Assembly (NCBI GenBank): GCA_902806435.1
Contig: CADCWO010000174.1
Span: forward strand, 1 to 43,982
Source: an uncultured Synechococcales cyanobacterium
Lineage (GTDB): Bacteria; Cyanobacteriota; Cyanobacteriia; Thermosynechococcales; Thermosynechococcaceae
DNA length: 43,982 nt
Direction of reading: 5' to 3'
Shown here: positions 8,179 to 16,761 of the stretch, piece after piece
Layout: every line of letters begins with the position of its first letter
How positions within the stretch are numbered: position 1 is the first letter of the stretch
Notes under the pieces: generated by a model
The model's input: the letters and a program-made list of their open reading frames with translations, nothing else
Told to the model about the DNA's origin: nothing
Databases searched by the model: none
Made by a program: the position numbers and the translations under genes

Positions 8179-9159
8179 ATGCCACTAGGGATGCTGGTCG
8201 AGGGGAAATGGGTAAACGAAGAGAAAGATCGAGACGCCCAAGGAAAGTTCAATCGCACCCCGACAACATTTCGCCGCTGGATTACAGCAGATGGCTCCAG
8301 TGGTTTTCCAGCGGAGCGCGATCGCTATCATCTTTACATTTGCTGGGCCTGTCCTTGGGCGCAGCGAACAGCGATTATGCGGCAACTGAAGGGGCTGGAG
8401 GATGTAATTAGCCTGTCAGTCGTTGATCCGGAAATTGAGCAAGATGGCTGGGTTTTCTCTGAAGCAGCAGGCTGCATTCCCGATACTGTCAATCATGCCC
8501 GTTACCTACGAGACATCTACATCAAAGCCGACCCGCACTACACTGGCAAGGTGACTGTTCCTGTACTATGGGACAAGAAAACCGCCACCATCGTCAATAA
8601 TGAGTCCCGCGATATTATTCGCATGTTTGATACCGAGTTTAGTGCTTATGCCAAGTCGGATGTAGACTTTTTTCCCCCTGAGTTGAGAGATACGATTGAG
8701 CAAACAATTGAGGCGATTTACAACCCGATCAACAACGGAGTTTATCGCTCTGGGTTTGCCACCACTCAGCATGCTTATGAAGAAGCGGTGACGGAATTAT
8801 TCCAAGCACTAGATCATTGGGAAGCCGTACTTTCCCAGCAACGTTATCTTTGTGGCGATCGCGTTACGGAAGCAGATTGGTGTATATTTACTACTTTGTT
8901 GCGTTTTGACCCGGTTTACTATGGGCACTTTAAGTGCAACCTGAGCCGGATTGTCGATTACCCAAACCTGTGGAACTACCTAAAGGACCTTTACCAGCAA
9001 CCGGGTGTCAGGCAAACCTGCAACCTGGATCATATCAAGCGGCACTACTACAAAAGCCACACCAACATTAATCCAACCCGGATTGTGCCTAAAGGTCCTC
9101 TAATCGATTTTGAATCTCCCCATGATCGCGACCGCCTAAGGAGCTTAGTTGTCACCTAG
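8179..9159 (+). CDS. Glutathione S-transferase, Xi class (glutathionyl-hydroquinone reductase, YqjG/ECM4 type)
   Basis: A 326-residue protein, typical of the family. The thioredoxin-fold N-terminal domain has the motif CWACPWAQR (C55, C58); in characterised members the Cys of CPWA attacks glutathionyl-hydroquinones. The NNESRDIIRMFD segment marks the GSH-binding region, and the all-helical C-terminal domain contains RYLCGDRVTEADWCIFTTLL. The ATG at 8179 follows AGGAGGT with good spacing. The cytosolic enzyme reduces glutathionyl-quinones and helps in oxidative stress. The stop overlaps the start of rsmB by 11 bases, so the two are translationally coupled. Confidence 0.9.
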   Translation: MPLGMLVEGKWVNEEKDRDAQGKFNRTPTTFRRWITADGSSGFPAERDRYHLYICWACPWAQRTAIMRQLKGLEDVISLSVVDPEIEQDGWVFSEAAGCIPDTVNHARYLRDIYIKADPHYTGKVTVPVLWDKKTATIVNNESRDIIRMFDTEFSAYAKSDVDFFPPELRDTIEQTIEAIYNPINNGVYRSGFATTQHAYEEAVTELFQALDHWEAVLSQQRYLCGDRVTEADWCIFTTLLRFDPVYYGHFKCNLSRIVDYPNLWNYLKDLYQQPGVRQTCNLDHIKRHYYKSHTNINPTRIVPKGPLIDFESPHDRDRLRSLVVT

Positions 9160-10516
9160 GCTAGACGTTAATCACGCTTTAAATTCCCGTCAACTGGCAT
9201 TTTTAGCTCTCCGCTCCGTGCATTGGGGAGCATTTGCGGACGTAGCTTTAGATCGGGTCCTGCGGGGTGTAGAGTTAAGCCCTCCAGATCGCCGCTTGCT
9301 TACGGAGCTAGTGTACGGCAGTGTGCGGCGGCAGCGCTCTCTCGATGCCCTGGTCAGCCAGCTTAGCAAAAAACGTGTAGAGCAGCAGCCACCTGAGCTA
9401 CGCAGCATTTTACACTTGGGCCTGTATCAACTGCGTTACCTCAACCAGATTCCTGCTGCTGCTGCTGTCAATACTACGGTGGAATTAGCGAAGCAGAATG
9501 GGTTTAAGGGACTGAGCGGCTTTGTCAATGGGTTGCTGCGGCAGTATATCCGGCTGGCTGAATCGCAAGACCCCCTACATCTACCGGAGAACCCAGTTGA
9601 ACGCTTGGGAGTATTGCACAGCTATCCTGACTGGATCGTCACGGTGTGGCTAGAGCAGCTTGGCTTGGCAGAAACCGAACAACTCTGTATTTGGCTCAAT
9701 CAACCCCCTACCCTCGATCTGCGGGTGAACCCGCTGCGATCATCTGTGGAAACAGTCCAGTTAGCCCTAGAAGCAGCAGGCGTAGCTGTCCAGCCACTAC
9801 CTCATCTGACGCAGGGTTTGCGGCTGATGCAAGCTGGGCCCATCCCTAGCTTGCCCGGTTTTGCGGAAGGTTGGTGGACGGTGCAAGATAGTAGCGCTCA
9901 ACTGGTGAGCCATCTGCTAGCCCCGCAACCAGGGGAGGTTGTGATTGATGCCTGTGCAGCGCCCGGTGGTAAAACAACCCACCTGGCAGAACTAATGCGG
10001 GATCAGGGTACGGTGTGGGCCTGCGATCGCGCTGCCTCACGCTTGAGGAAATTGAAGGAGAATGCCAAGCGCCTCAACCTGCACGCCATTCAAACCTGTG
10101 TTGGGGATAGCCGCGATCTACCCCAATTCATCGGCCAGGGCGATCGCGTTTTACTAGATGCTCCTTGCTCTGGCCTCGGTACCCTGCAGCGCCATGCCGA
10201 TGCTCGTTGGCGTCAAACTCCAAAAACGGTTAAGGAACTTGTAATCTTACAACGTCAGCTACTCCAGCAAACGGCTGCTTACGTAAAACCGGGTGGCGTT
10301 TTGGTCTATGCTACCTGCACCCTGCACCCAGCTGAGAACGAGGCCGTGATTCAGCAGTTTTTGACCCATCAATCCGGCTGGCAAGTTGTTCCCCTAGCTC
10401 CCAGCTCCCCAGCAGCAGCGTTCTCAACACCGGAAGGTTGGATCAAGGTCTGGCCCCATCGACACGCAATGGATGGCTTCTTTATGGTCCGCTTAAGCCG
10501 CACCAGGGCTGGTTAA
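9149..10516 (+). CDS. rsmB: 16S rRNA (cytosine-967-C5)-methyltransferase RsmB
   Basis: A 455-residue protein. The N-terminal NusB-like RNA-binding domain covers residues 10-145 (RRLLTELVYGSVRRQRSLD), and the SAM-dependent Fmu/NOL1 domain covers the rest. SAM motif I is DACAAPGGKTTHLAEL (from D267); motif IV is DAPCSG (C340) and motif VI ATCTLHPAENE (C390), the two conserved cysteines of m5C RNA methyltransferases. The start is TTG at 9149, supported by AAGGAG at 9138-9143 and by the overlap with the upstream GST gene. It converges on the CPBP gene with a 4-base overlap. Confidence 0.93.
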   Translation: MSPRLDVNHALNSRQLAFLALRSVHWGAFADVALDRVLRGVELSPPDRRLLTELVYGSVRRQRSLDALVSQLSKKRVEQQPPELRSILHLGLYQLRYLNQIPAAAAVNTTVELAKQNGFKGLSGFVNGLLRQYIRLAESQDPLHLPENPVERLGVLHSYPDWIVTVWLEQLGLAETEQLCIWLNQPPTLDLRVNPLRSSVETVQLALEAAGVAVQPLPHLTQGLRLMQAGPIPSLPGFAEGWWTVQDSSAQLVSHLLAPQPGEVVIDACAAPGGKTTHLAELMRDQGTVWACDRAASRLRKLKENAKRLNLHAIQTCVGDSRDLPQFIGQGDRVLLDAPCSGLGTLQRHADARWRQTPKTVKELVILQRQLLQQTAAYVKPGGVLVYATCTLHPAENEAVIQQFLTHQSGWQVVPLAPSSPAAAFSTPEGWIKVWPHRHAMDGFFMVRLSRTRAG

Positions 10517-11325
10517 AACAAAGCTTTTAATCTCCGCAAACCCAAGGTCATACTCACTAAAAAGAGCAGGCCCATAAAGCCCGCTAGCGGATTGTGATTA
10601 ATTCCGGTTAGCCAGCTAGGAACTTGCTGGGAATAATTTACTAAATTGCCAACATTAACAATGTAGTATCCCCAAACCAAACCTCCATGCAGGCCAATGG
10701 GCAAACCCAAACGACCCTGGCATAGCCGCTTTGCCTGCACTAGCATCGAACCTAGTAGCAACAGCCCGAGAAACTGAGGCCAGCTTTGCCGGATCACCTC
10801 CCAGGGCTTGATGAAGTGCAAAAGGGCAAACACAGTACTACAAACCCAGAGAGAAACTTGGGGTCGATAATCCCGCTCTAGTTCATCCAGCAACCACCCC
10901 CGAAAGACTAGCTCTTCCGCCAAGCCAATCCCTAAGGCTACAGCTAAGCCTTCCAAGATCACCTTAGATAATTCCAGTGTCACTGACTGCCAAACTAACC
11001 AGCCTAAGCTGGCCTCTAGGATAAACAAGCCAAAAATACACAGCAAGCTAAAGGTCAAACCTAGCAGTAGCTCCTGCTTGCCTCGCAGGCCATAGTAATG
11101 TAACGGTTGTGGCTGCTGGTAAACATTTTGCCCCCAAAACCGCAGCAAGAACACAAATATGGCATACAGCAGCAGTATCGTGGCAATGCTGACGGTATTA
11201 GTAGTACCCCACCACCAATAGACCGGTCCGGCGATAGGTAGCCACAACCCCAGCAAAATGAGGATAAAAATTCCTAGTCTTATTGGAGCTGGGAAGCCGG
11301 CAACATTACGTAGGTTTAACCGCAA
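10513..11325 (-). CDS. CPBP family intramembrane glutamic metalloprotease
   Basis: A 270-residue polytopic membrane protein with about seven or eight helices. The CPBP/Abi (Rce1-like) motifs are present: EELVFRGWLLDELE (motif 1, paired Glu and Arg), FALLHF with the motif-2 His, and a later His in LPIGLHGGLVWGY. The family contains CAAX-type proteases and bacteriocin-immunity-like proteins; the substrate here is unknown. The start is uncertain: TTG at 11325 follows an in-frame stop 15 bases upstream, with no ATG nearby and only a weak SD. No partner gene is evident; it overlaps the convergent rsmB end by four bases. Confidence 0.87.
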   Translation of the reverse strand: MRLNLRNVAGFPAPIRLGIFILILLGLWLPIAGPVYWWWGTTNTVSIATILLLYAIFVFLLRFWGQNVYQQPQPLHYYGLRGKQELLLGLTFSLLCIFGLFILEASLGWLVWQSVTLELSKVILEGLAVALGIGLAEELVFRGWLLDELERDYRPQVSLWVCSTVFALLHFIKPWEVIRQSWPQFLGLLLLGSMLVQAKRLCQGRLGLPIGLHGGLVWGYYIVNVGNLVNYSQQVPSWLTGINHNPLAGFMGLLFLVSMTLGLRRLKALF

Positions 11326-11369
11326 CTCACATCTAGTTCAGTAAGGACATCCTGAGCAGCTTGGCCCCT

Positions 11370-11660
11370 TTATTCATCAGGCTCAATAGTACTGGTTAAA
11401 CCGTGCAATTTCAGGGTTTCGCAGTAAAATTCCGCGTGCTCCTGGGCACAGGTGATCACTAGGGCAACTCCACTGCTGTGGGCTTCCATCATGATGTTGA
11501 CTGCTTGTGGTTGCGTCAGGCTAGAAACTGTTTTCATTAGTGTTTGCACGACGTGTTCCATTGAGTTGAAATCATCGTTATGTAACAACACACGGTAACG
11601 GGGGGCAATCTTACGGGCTGTGGAACGTTTTTCAATAGTCTCGACAGATCCTATCGGCAC
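11370..11660 (-). CDS. clpS: ATP-dependent Clp protease adaptor ClpS
   Basis: About 96 residues. The N-degron-binding core is intact: YRVLLHNDDFNSMEHVV, LTQPQAVNIMMEAHSSG and ITCAQEHAEFYCETLK, ending in STIEPDE as in other cyanobacterial ClpS proteins. ClpS delivers N-end-rule substrates to ClpC/ClpA in the cytosol. The start is not certain. GTG at 11660 has GAGGG four bases upstream and adds only four residues before the usual SVETIEK beginning; TTG at 11684 gives 104 residues but no SD. It is monocistronic and divergent from the cupin gene. Confidence 0.93.
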   Translation of the reverse strand: MPIGSVETIEKRSTARKIAPRYRVLLHNDDFNSMEHVVQTLMKTVSSLTQPQAVNIMMEAHSSGVALVITCAQEHAEFYCETLKLHGLTSTIEPDE

Positions 11661-11760
11661 AATACCCTCACGGAAACGCTTCAAAAGTTTTCTGTTACAT
11701 GTCGATCACGAGGGTTGCAAAAGCAATTAGAAAAAGATTCCAGTCTTTCTATAAGCCACA

Positions 11761-11797
11761 AATCTCTATCTAAAACCTATCAAGAGATTAGATAGAG
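11761..11797. promoter_or_regulatory. Overlapping inverted repeats between clpS and the cupin gene
   Basis: CTCTATCTAA (11764-11773) pairs with TTAGATAGAG (11788-11797), 10 bp perfect. AATCTCT (11761-11767) pairs with AGAGATT (11783-11789), 7 bp. The two share bases and exclude each other. No T-run follows on either strand, so a plain terminator is unlikely. It lies about 100 bases from clpS and 150 from the cupin start. Confidence 0.4.
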
Positions 11798-11949
11798 CCA
11801 ATGTTTTGGCGGTTGTGAAGCAACCCATTACTTTTTATAACATTCATTTCTTGGTTCGATCACCCGTTGCCACTCCTAAATTTTGCCCTTGCTGAGGGAA
11901 GCCATTTAGGGGGAATATTTCTACAACTCTAACCTTACAATTGATATTT

Positions 11950-12324
11950 ATGCTGGTGCAAAAGCTGAATGCCTGTCCAGAATTCATAGCGGGAGATCAT
12001 ACGGTCTTAAGAGAGCTGCTACATCCGGATAAGCAACCTTTGGAACTTCGCTATAGCCTAGCTCATGCAACGCTCCCTGTCGGTAAAGCTTCAACTCGGC
12101 ACTCCTTAAAGACGGCTGAAGTCTATTACATCCTTAACGGTATAGGAGAAATGCACATCCAGGAGGAAGTTCAAATCCTTAAATCGGGTGACGCAGTATA
12201 TATTCCTCCCAATGCCGTGCAGTTTATCCGCAATTGTGGCAGTGAGCCTTTGATGTTTATCTGTATCGTTGATCCAGCTTGGCGGCAGGAGGCTGAGACT
12301 GTCTATGACTCAGCCCCTAGCTAG
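11950..12324 (+). CDS. Small cupin-domain protein
   Basis: A 124-residue single cupin barrel. Motif 1 is partly kept (TRHSLKTAEVYYILNGIG, with one His and the Glu), and motif 2 reads GDAVYIPPNAVQFIRN, where the usual metal-binding His is Gln. Metal binding may therefore be weak or altered. Similar small cupins act as sugar-phosphate isomerase-like or sensor domains; no function can be assigned. ATG 11950 is chosen over TTG 11941, and neither has a convincing SD. Divergent from clpS. Confidence 0.83.
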   Translation: MLVQKLNACPEFIAGDHTVLRELLHPDKQPLELRYSLAHATLPVGKASTRHSLKTAEVYYILNGIGEMHIQEEVQILKSGDAVYIPPNAVQFIRNCGSEPLMFICIVDPAWRQEAETVYDSAPS

Positions 12325-12350
12325 CCTCATCCGAGGATAGCTTTGTTCCG

Positions 12351-13136
12351 TTAGCTGAACTTAACTGGCTCAGTTGTTGCATTGCAATGACCATCAATGA
12401 CTTGCTGGCATTCGAGGACAGAGACCCGTTGCTGCATCGCCGTAACTAGAGCTTCGTAAGCACTCCAATTCTCCTGTAGCAGACTGCGGGCCCGTAGCGC
12501 CGCAGCATGCTCTTTTTGTTGATAATTCTGCTGCAGTTGGGTCCATAGCTGCTTGAGTTTACGGCGATCGCCAGCTCCCCCCTCAAATGTTCCGTAGACT
12601 AAAGTCTCAGCTACCACACCTGCCATCCAAACCGTACAGTAACGCTCTACTAACTGCGCCGACTGATTACCCTCCAGTTCGCTACAGTCGAAAGTCACAC
12701 CCCCTTGGCCTGCTTGCCTATGCTTAAATGCTTCCCAGGCACTCAGCGTATAGGCAGTGATCGGAATATTTAACAGGTGAGCCGTTAGGAAATGTCCTGC
12801 TTCATGATGGAGAATTCGGGCTTGGTAGTGAGGAGAGCGCTGGGCTACCCAATCTAGTAGTAAGGTCAGGCCTTGTCCCTGAAAACCTGCTGCATCCACC
12901 GTTAGAAATCCGAGGGTACCTAAGGTCACAAAGGTTGGTACTAAGGGAGATAGGTGAAAAAAAGGTCCTAACACGATGGAGCAGGTAACACCAAAGATCA
13001 AGACTGCTAGGGAGTTGAGCGCGACTGGTGACATGAAGTGCAAAAGATACTTATGTTCTAATCTAGCGGCTGGCGTGTCCTTTAGCGTGTTAAGGCTAAT
13101 CAACCAGGTATCTTCATGGGCTGGACTGAGTGTCAT
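12351..13136 (-). CDS. Membrane-anchored M41/FtsH-like zinc metalloprotease lacking the AAA domain
   Basis: A 261-residue protein. Two membrane segments lie at about 38-60 and 66-84. HEAGH at 111-115 is the HExxH zinc motif, followed by LLNIPITAYTLSAWEAF and GGAGDRRKLKQLW, which may supply the third ligand as in the FtsH protease domain. There is no Walker A or B, so it is not a full FtsH; such proteins are known in cyanobacteria and plastids as M41-like ATP-independent proteases, function poorly known. ATG 13136 is used; it overlaps the 3' end of the upstream gene by 23 bases, implying coupled translation. Confidence 0.82.
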   Translation of the reverse strand: MTLSPAHEDTWLISLNTLKDTPAARLEHKYLLHFMSPVALNSLAVLIFGVTCSIVLGPFFHLSPLVPTFVTLGTLGFLTVDAAGFQGQGLTLLLDWVAQRSPHYQARILHHEAGHFLTAHLLNIPITAYTLSAWEAFKHRQAGQGGVTFDCSELEGNQSAQLVERYCTVWMAGVVAETLVYGTFEGGAGDRRKLKQLWTQLQQNYQQKEHAAALRARSLLQENWSAYEALVTAMQQRVSVLECQQVIDGHCNATTEPVKFS

Positions 13137-15249
13137 TTTGATCGAGACCAGGCTCCTCAACCGGCGGATTCACTTCCAGATTAAGGCTCGGTTCTCCAGT
13201 AGCGTCAATCTCTTCGTTGGTCGCTGGTTCTTCGACCGGAGTTTCCTCTAAGCTGGGGCTTTCGGGATCACTAGGCAGAGGTGTAGTTTCTTCAGTAAGG
13301 GTTTCAGCCGCAGCACGCTGACGCCAGATCGCATCGCGTTCTGCGGTCCAATCAGCGATCGCACGCTGCGCTTCGTCATAAAGAAAACGCTCTGGACCAA
13401 TCTGAGTCGCGGTGGCAATCGCTGCCGTCAAACTACCTTGACGGGCCAGTTCCGTGGCTTGATCAAGGATAGGTTGATCTTCTGGCCGCTGGATTTGGGC
13501 TACCCACTCATCAATTGCTGCTTGTGCCTCTACATAGAGCGGGCGGTCGGTTGTAATTTGTTGAGCCATTTCTACAGCTTTTACTAACTGACCTTGCTGG
13601 GCAAAGGCCTTGGCACGCTCAAGCAGCGGTTTGTCTTGAACCAGCTGGTATTGACGTGACCACTCCGCGATTAAAGTTTGGGCTTCGACTCGTAAAGCTC
13701 GACCTAGGGTTATTTGGCTGGCTTGGGCGATTGCCGTTTGCAGGCTCTCAACTGTTCCGTCTAAAGCAAGCTGGAGAGCCTGCGCCAAATAACGCCCATC
13801 TTCCAGCTTTTCTAATTGCTGTTGCCACTGGGCAATCAGGGTTTGGGCTTGCTGGCGTTGAGGTTGTTCTCCCTGAATCATGTTCGCCTGCTCAATCGCC
13901 AGCTTGTAGCTAAAATCCTGGCCCAAACTAGCAAACCAGTTCGCTAGTTGTAGTTGTGTTAAGTTCTGCACTTGCTGCTCCCAGAAGACAGTTTTAACTT
14001 TTGCCTGCTGGTACAAGGGGCGCTCCGGTTGAATTTGCTGGGTAAGTGCCCAAGCTCCCATGTAAGCCCAAACATTGTTTTGCTGCTCTAGAGCCCGCGC
14101 CTGAGTGAAATTCACGACATCCTGTGCTTCTGGATAAACCGACGCACTGGTCGGAATATTTTCTGCTACTGACATTGCCGCTTCAAACTGATCGAACTCC
14201 AGACGTTCGCTGGCAATACCGAGTAAAAGCTTGCTCCAGCTTTCTAGCTCTGCTTTAGCTTTGTCCGCAACATAACTGTCCTTGGCTACTTTACTGACAA
14301 GCGTTAGGGCCTGTGCCAGATCCTCTGGGTTCTGAGTTTGCGCTAAATCTTGAGCTTGCCGCAGCTGTTTCCAAGCTAGCCTTTCAGTTGCCAGCTGAGC
14401 ATTCAGAACCTTAATCTGCTTACGCCAGTAGTCGTTATCTAGTTGAACAAGCAGCTTTAGTTGTTCTGTAGCTTCTTCCCATCGCTGGGTTTTAAGAGCT
14501 GTTTGGGTTTTATCGGTGATCGCGCTTCCCTGCTGCCAATCTGTTTCCCAAGCTTCAATTGTAGCTTGAGCCTCTGAGTAAGCAGGAGTGTTACTTGGAA
14601 CTACACGCGCAATCGTGATCGCTGCTTTTAGTTGCCCTTGGTCTTGCTTCTGTCTGGCAACTGAGAGAACGGCTTGAGACCATTCATTTCGTAGATGGCT
14701 CGCTTGAGGTGCCAAAGGGTGATCTTGAGGCCATTGACTAACTGTCTTTAGAGCAATAAGAAGCTGTTTGATATCCCCTTGGCGCACCGCTTGATCAGCA
14801 CAATATAATCGCTCTGAATCTGTTGCCAAAGGAGAAAGCCTCTGGCAATTCGGTAAAGGTGGCAATATAGTCAGCCAAAGTAGGGCACCAACCCCAGTAC
14901 TCCCTGAGACTAATAGTGCCACCAACCAGGGGTGCTTAAGAACGTTTCTACCAATTGGACGTTGACTTCTCAGTTGAGACAAGTCATCCGATGGCGGTAC
15001 GCTGGAACTCGATGAATCAGCTTCTACCAAGCTTGACTCAGGGGAAACCCCCGAGCTGTTTACCGCATTGCTATCTGTAACACCTGCAATGACTGCTGGA
15101 GAATCTTCGCCAGACTCATAGGAGGCTGCTGACTGGAGTTTTCCAGGAGGCAGCGAAATGGTTGATGTCAGCGGATAGCTACGCAGCCACGTTAAGATGC
15201 GCGGCAGAATCAGATTGAAACGGATTGAACTCTTCTGCTCACCATTCAT
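13114..15249 (-). CDS. Large single-span protein with periplasmic-type helical repeats, function unknown
   Basis: About 711 residues. A polar, Ser-rich N-terminal segment of about 105 residues is followed by one membrane segment at about 108-130 and then about 480 residues of degenerate 35-45-residue helical repeats. Repeats often read like PLYVEAQAAIDEWVAQI, with DRPLYQQA, GQLVKAVEMAQQI and EAQTLIAEW variants, resembling TPR-like repeats. The last 60 residues are acidic and Pro/Glu-rich. I do not recognise a named family. ATG 15249 is used; GTG 15258 is equally possible. The repeats suggest a protein-binding scaffold on one side of the membrane; the overlapping protease is a candidate partner. 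Confidence 0.75.
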   Translation of the reverse strand: MNGEQKSSIRFNLILPRILTWLRSYPLTSTISLPPGKLQSAASYESGEDSPAVIAGVTDSNAVNSSGVSPESSLVEADSSSSSVPPSDDLSQLRSQRPIGRNVLKHPWLVALLVSGSTGVGALLWLTILPPLPNCQRLSPLATDSERLYCADQAVRQGDIKQLLIALKTVSQWPQDHPLAPQASHLRNEWSQAVLSVARQKQDQGQLKAAITIARVVPSNTPAYSEAQATIEAWETDWQQGSAITDKTQTALKTQRWEEATEQLKLLVQLDNDYWRKQIKVLNAQLATERLAWKQLRQAQDLAQTQNPEDLAQALTLVSKVAKDSYVADKAKAELESWSKLLLGIASERLEFDQFEAAMSVAENIPTSASVYPEAQDVVNFTQARALEQQNNVWAYMGAWALTQQIQPERPLYQQAKVKTVFWEQQVQNLTQLQLANWFASLGQDFSYKLAIEQANMIQGEQPQRQQAQTLIAQWQQQLEKLEDGRYLAQALQLALDGTVESLQTAIAQASQITLGRALRVEAQTLIAEWSRQYQLVQDKPLLERAKAFAQQGQLVKAVEMAQQITTDRPLYVEAQAAIDEWVAQIQRPEDQPILDQATELARQGSLTAAIATATQIGPERFLYDEAQRAIADWTAERDAIWRQRAAAETLTEETTPLPSDPESPSLEETPVEEPATNEEIDATGEPSLNLEVNPPVEEPGLDQNDTQSSP

Positions 15250-15342
15250 CCTGCCCACACACCTTAACTCTGAATAGAAGGAGTTACTTGATGATTACTT
15301 AGGAGATCCGAATCTATGCAGTTCTTGGTCTTATCTTGATGA

Positions 15343-15359
15343 TTCTCGGAAACCGAGAA
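15343..15359 (-). terminator. Possible terminator hairpin after rplT
   Basis: TTCTCGG/CCGAGAA form a 7-bp stem with a three-base loop, 11 bases beyond the rplT stop on the minus strand. No clean T-run follows, so termination would be weak. Confidence 0.35.
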
Positions 15360-15370
15360 AAGTGTCAAGG

Positions 15371-15730
15371 TCACTTTTGGGTGACTTGTCCGGCTACTTC
15401 AATAACTTTAGTGAAGCTGTCAGGATCAAGAACAGCAAGTTGAGCTAAGCTCTTGCGATTAAGCTCCACGTTGGCCTTTTTGAGATTGCCCATCAGTCGA
15501 CTGTAGCTCATGCCATGCTCATGGGCAGCAGCATTAATCCGGGTAATCCAAAGGCGACGAAAATCCCGCTTGCGTTTACGGCGATCGCGGTAGGCGTTCC
15601 GTAGAGCCTTCATCACCTGTTGATTAGCAATCCTAAACAACCGGGAATGGCTGCCCCGAAACCCTTTGGCTAGTTTTAATATTTTTTTGCGGCGTTTGCG
15701 AGCAACGTTACCGCGTTTTACGCGTGTCAT
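15371..15730 (-). CDS. rplT: 50S ribosomal protein L20
   Basis: A 119-residue basic protein that matches L20 throughout: [20 protein letters not shown], then [20 protein letters not shown] and [21 protein letters not shown]20 binds 23S rRNA early in large-subunit assembly. The ATG at 15730 gives the expected length. It follows rpmI by 21 bases, the usual order; infC is not adjacent here. Confidence 0.98.
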   Translation of the reverse strand: MTRVKRGNVARKRRKKILKLAKGFRGSHSRLFRIANQQVMKALRNAYRDRRKRKRDFRRLWITRINAAAHEHGMSYSRLMGNLKKANVELNRKSLAQLAVLDPDSFTKVIEVAGQVTQK

Positions 15731-15751
15731 TCTTTTATCTTCCTTGAGAGC

Positions 15752-15949
15752 TTACAGATAGGGCAGCATTAAGCGAACATTTTCAGCGTCACGGTCATCC
15801 ACAACAGCCATCGTTGAAAGCTGGCGTTTGCGACTTGTTGTTTTATGCTCTAAGAGGTGATTCTTAAAAGCTTTCCGACGCATTAACTTACCACTGCCGC
15901 TGCGCCTGAAACGTTTAGCAGCAGAGCGCCGAGTTTTTAGTTTTGGCAT
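15752..15949 (-). CDS. rpmI: 50S ribosomal protein L35
   Basis: A 65-residue very basic protein with the L35 sequence [20 protein letters not shown] and C-terminal [14 protein letters not shown]. Typical length. First gene of the rpmI-rplT pair; the upstream terminator at about 16041-16084 insulates it from the HCP transcript. Confidence 0.98.
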   Translation of the reverse strand: MPKLKTRRSAAKRFRRSGSGKLMRRKAFKNHLLEHKTTSRKRQLSTMAVVDDRDAENVRLMLPYL

Positions 15950-16040
15950 GATTCTGAGTATCCATTCAGCACGAACGACGATCTTAATACTACCCGGTCT
16001 AGAATTGCAATTGCTTCAATTACCATTCAGCACAGCTCCT

Positions 16041-16084
16041 ATGCAAAAAACCTTGGAAACCGCGATCGTCTAGCTTCCAAGGTT
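16041..16084 (-). terminator. Rho-independent terminator downstream of the second HCP gene
   Basis: A perfect 10-bp inverted repeat AACCTTGGAA (16049-16058) and TTCCAAGGTT (16075-16084) with a 16-base loop. On the minus strand the 3' arm runs straight into a T-run (GGTTTTTTGC). It ends transcription coming from the HCP genes before rpmI. Confidence 0.75.
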
Positions 16085-16194
16085 CTAACAATTGCAAGAT
16101 ACAGAAGTAACGTCTAGAAAATAGCGAGCTCAAGAAGTTACATATTCAGAGAGACTACAACTAATGCAACTGGTAGCTGAGATGGTCGCTAGGA

Positions 16195-16650
16195 CTACTG
16201 AGCACCCATTTCCATAACTGCGCTCTTCATGAAGTTAATCCGCTGCTCGAAGTCCAGTTGCTTGATCGAATTAGCAAAGTCTTGGGTATTAGAAGGCAGT
16301 TCGTAGTCGGAGGGCACTTGAATGATTGTGCCTTCATCCATACCTTGAGCTAAGCGCAGCCACAAATCGAGCTTGGCACTGGAACTTAAAGACTTGTAGG
16401 AGTGGCTAACCTCATTATCTGTCCGACCAATAATGTCACGCTGGGCTTGAAGTTGTTGCTCTGGAGACATCTCCCGGACTTGATCGTATAGTGCTCCTGC
16501 CGTTGCCTGGGCAGCAGTAGAATTTGCTGGATTAAGTTGCTCTTTGAGATCAAGATAGCCAAACCAAAGTAAAGCAAGTTGAGTATCAACGTCGAAGCTT
16601 TGGAACTTTTCTAAGGACTCTTTGGTTGTATTATCTGCAGCGTAGGTCAT
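16195..16650 (-). CDS. Helical carotenoid protein (OCP N-terminal-domain-like), copy 2
   Basis: A 151-residue protein matching only the all-helical N-terminal carotenoid-binding domain of orange carotenoid protein: FQSFDVDTQLALLWFGYLDL, then MSPEQQLQAQRDIIGRTDN, DLWLRLAQGMDEGTI and a terminal VMEMGA. The aromatic residues of the WFxYL segment correspond to carotenoid contacts in OCP. HCPs bind ketocarotenoids and, depending on clade, quench singlet oxygen or phycobilisome excitation. The C-terminal sensor domain of OCP is absent and no such gene is nearby. It lies 111 bases after its paralogue; a strong terminator follows. Confidence 0.87.
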   Translation of the reverse strand: MTYAADNTTKESLEKFQSFDVDTQLALLWFGYLDLKEQLNPANSTAAQATAGALYDQVREMSPEQQLQAQRDIIGRTDNEVSHSYKSLSSSAKLDLWLRLAQGMDEGTIIQVPSDYELPSNTQDFANSIKQLDFEQRINFMKSAVMEMGAQ

Positions 16651-16761
16651 AAAATTTTCTCCATAAGTAGTAGTTTGGTTTGCTCAAGTACCTAGCAAGA
16701 TGACTTAAGCGCCTGCTAGAGCTTGATAGTTGCCGTGTTGGTCACAGCAGTTACGTAAGTC

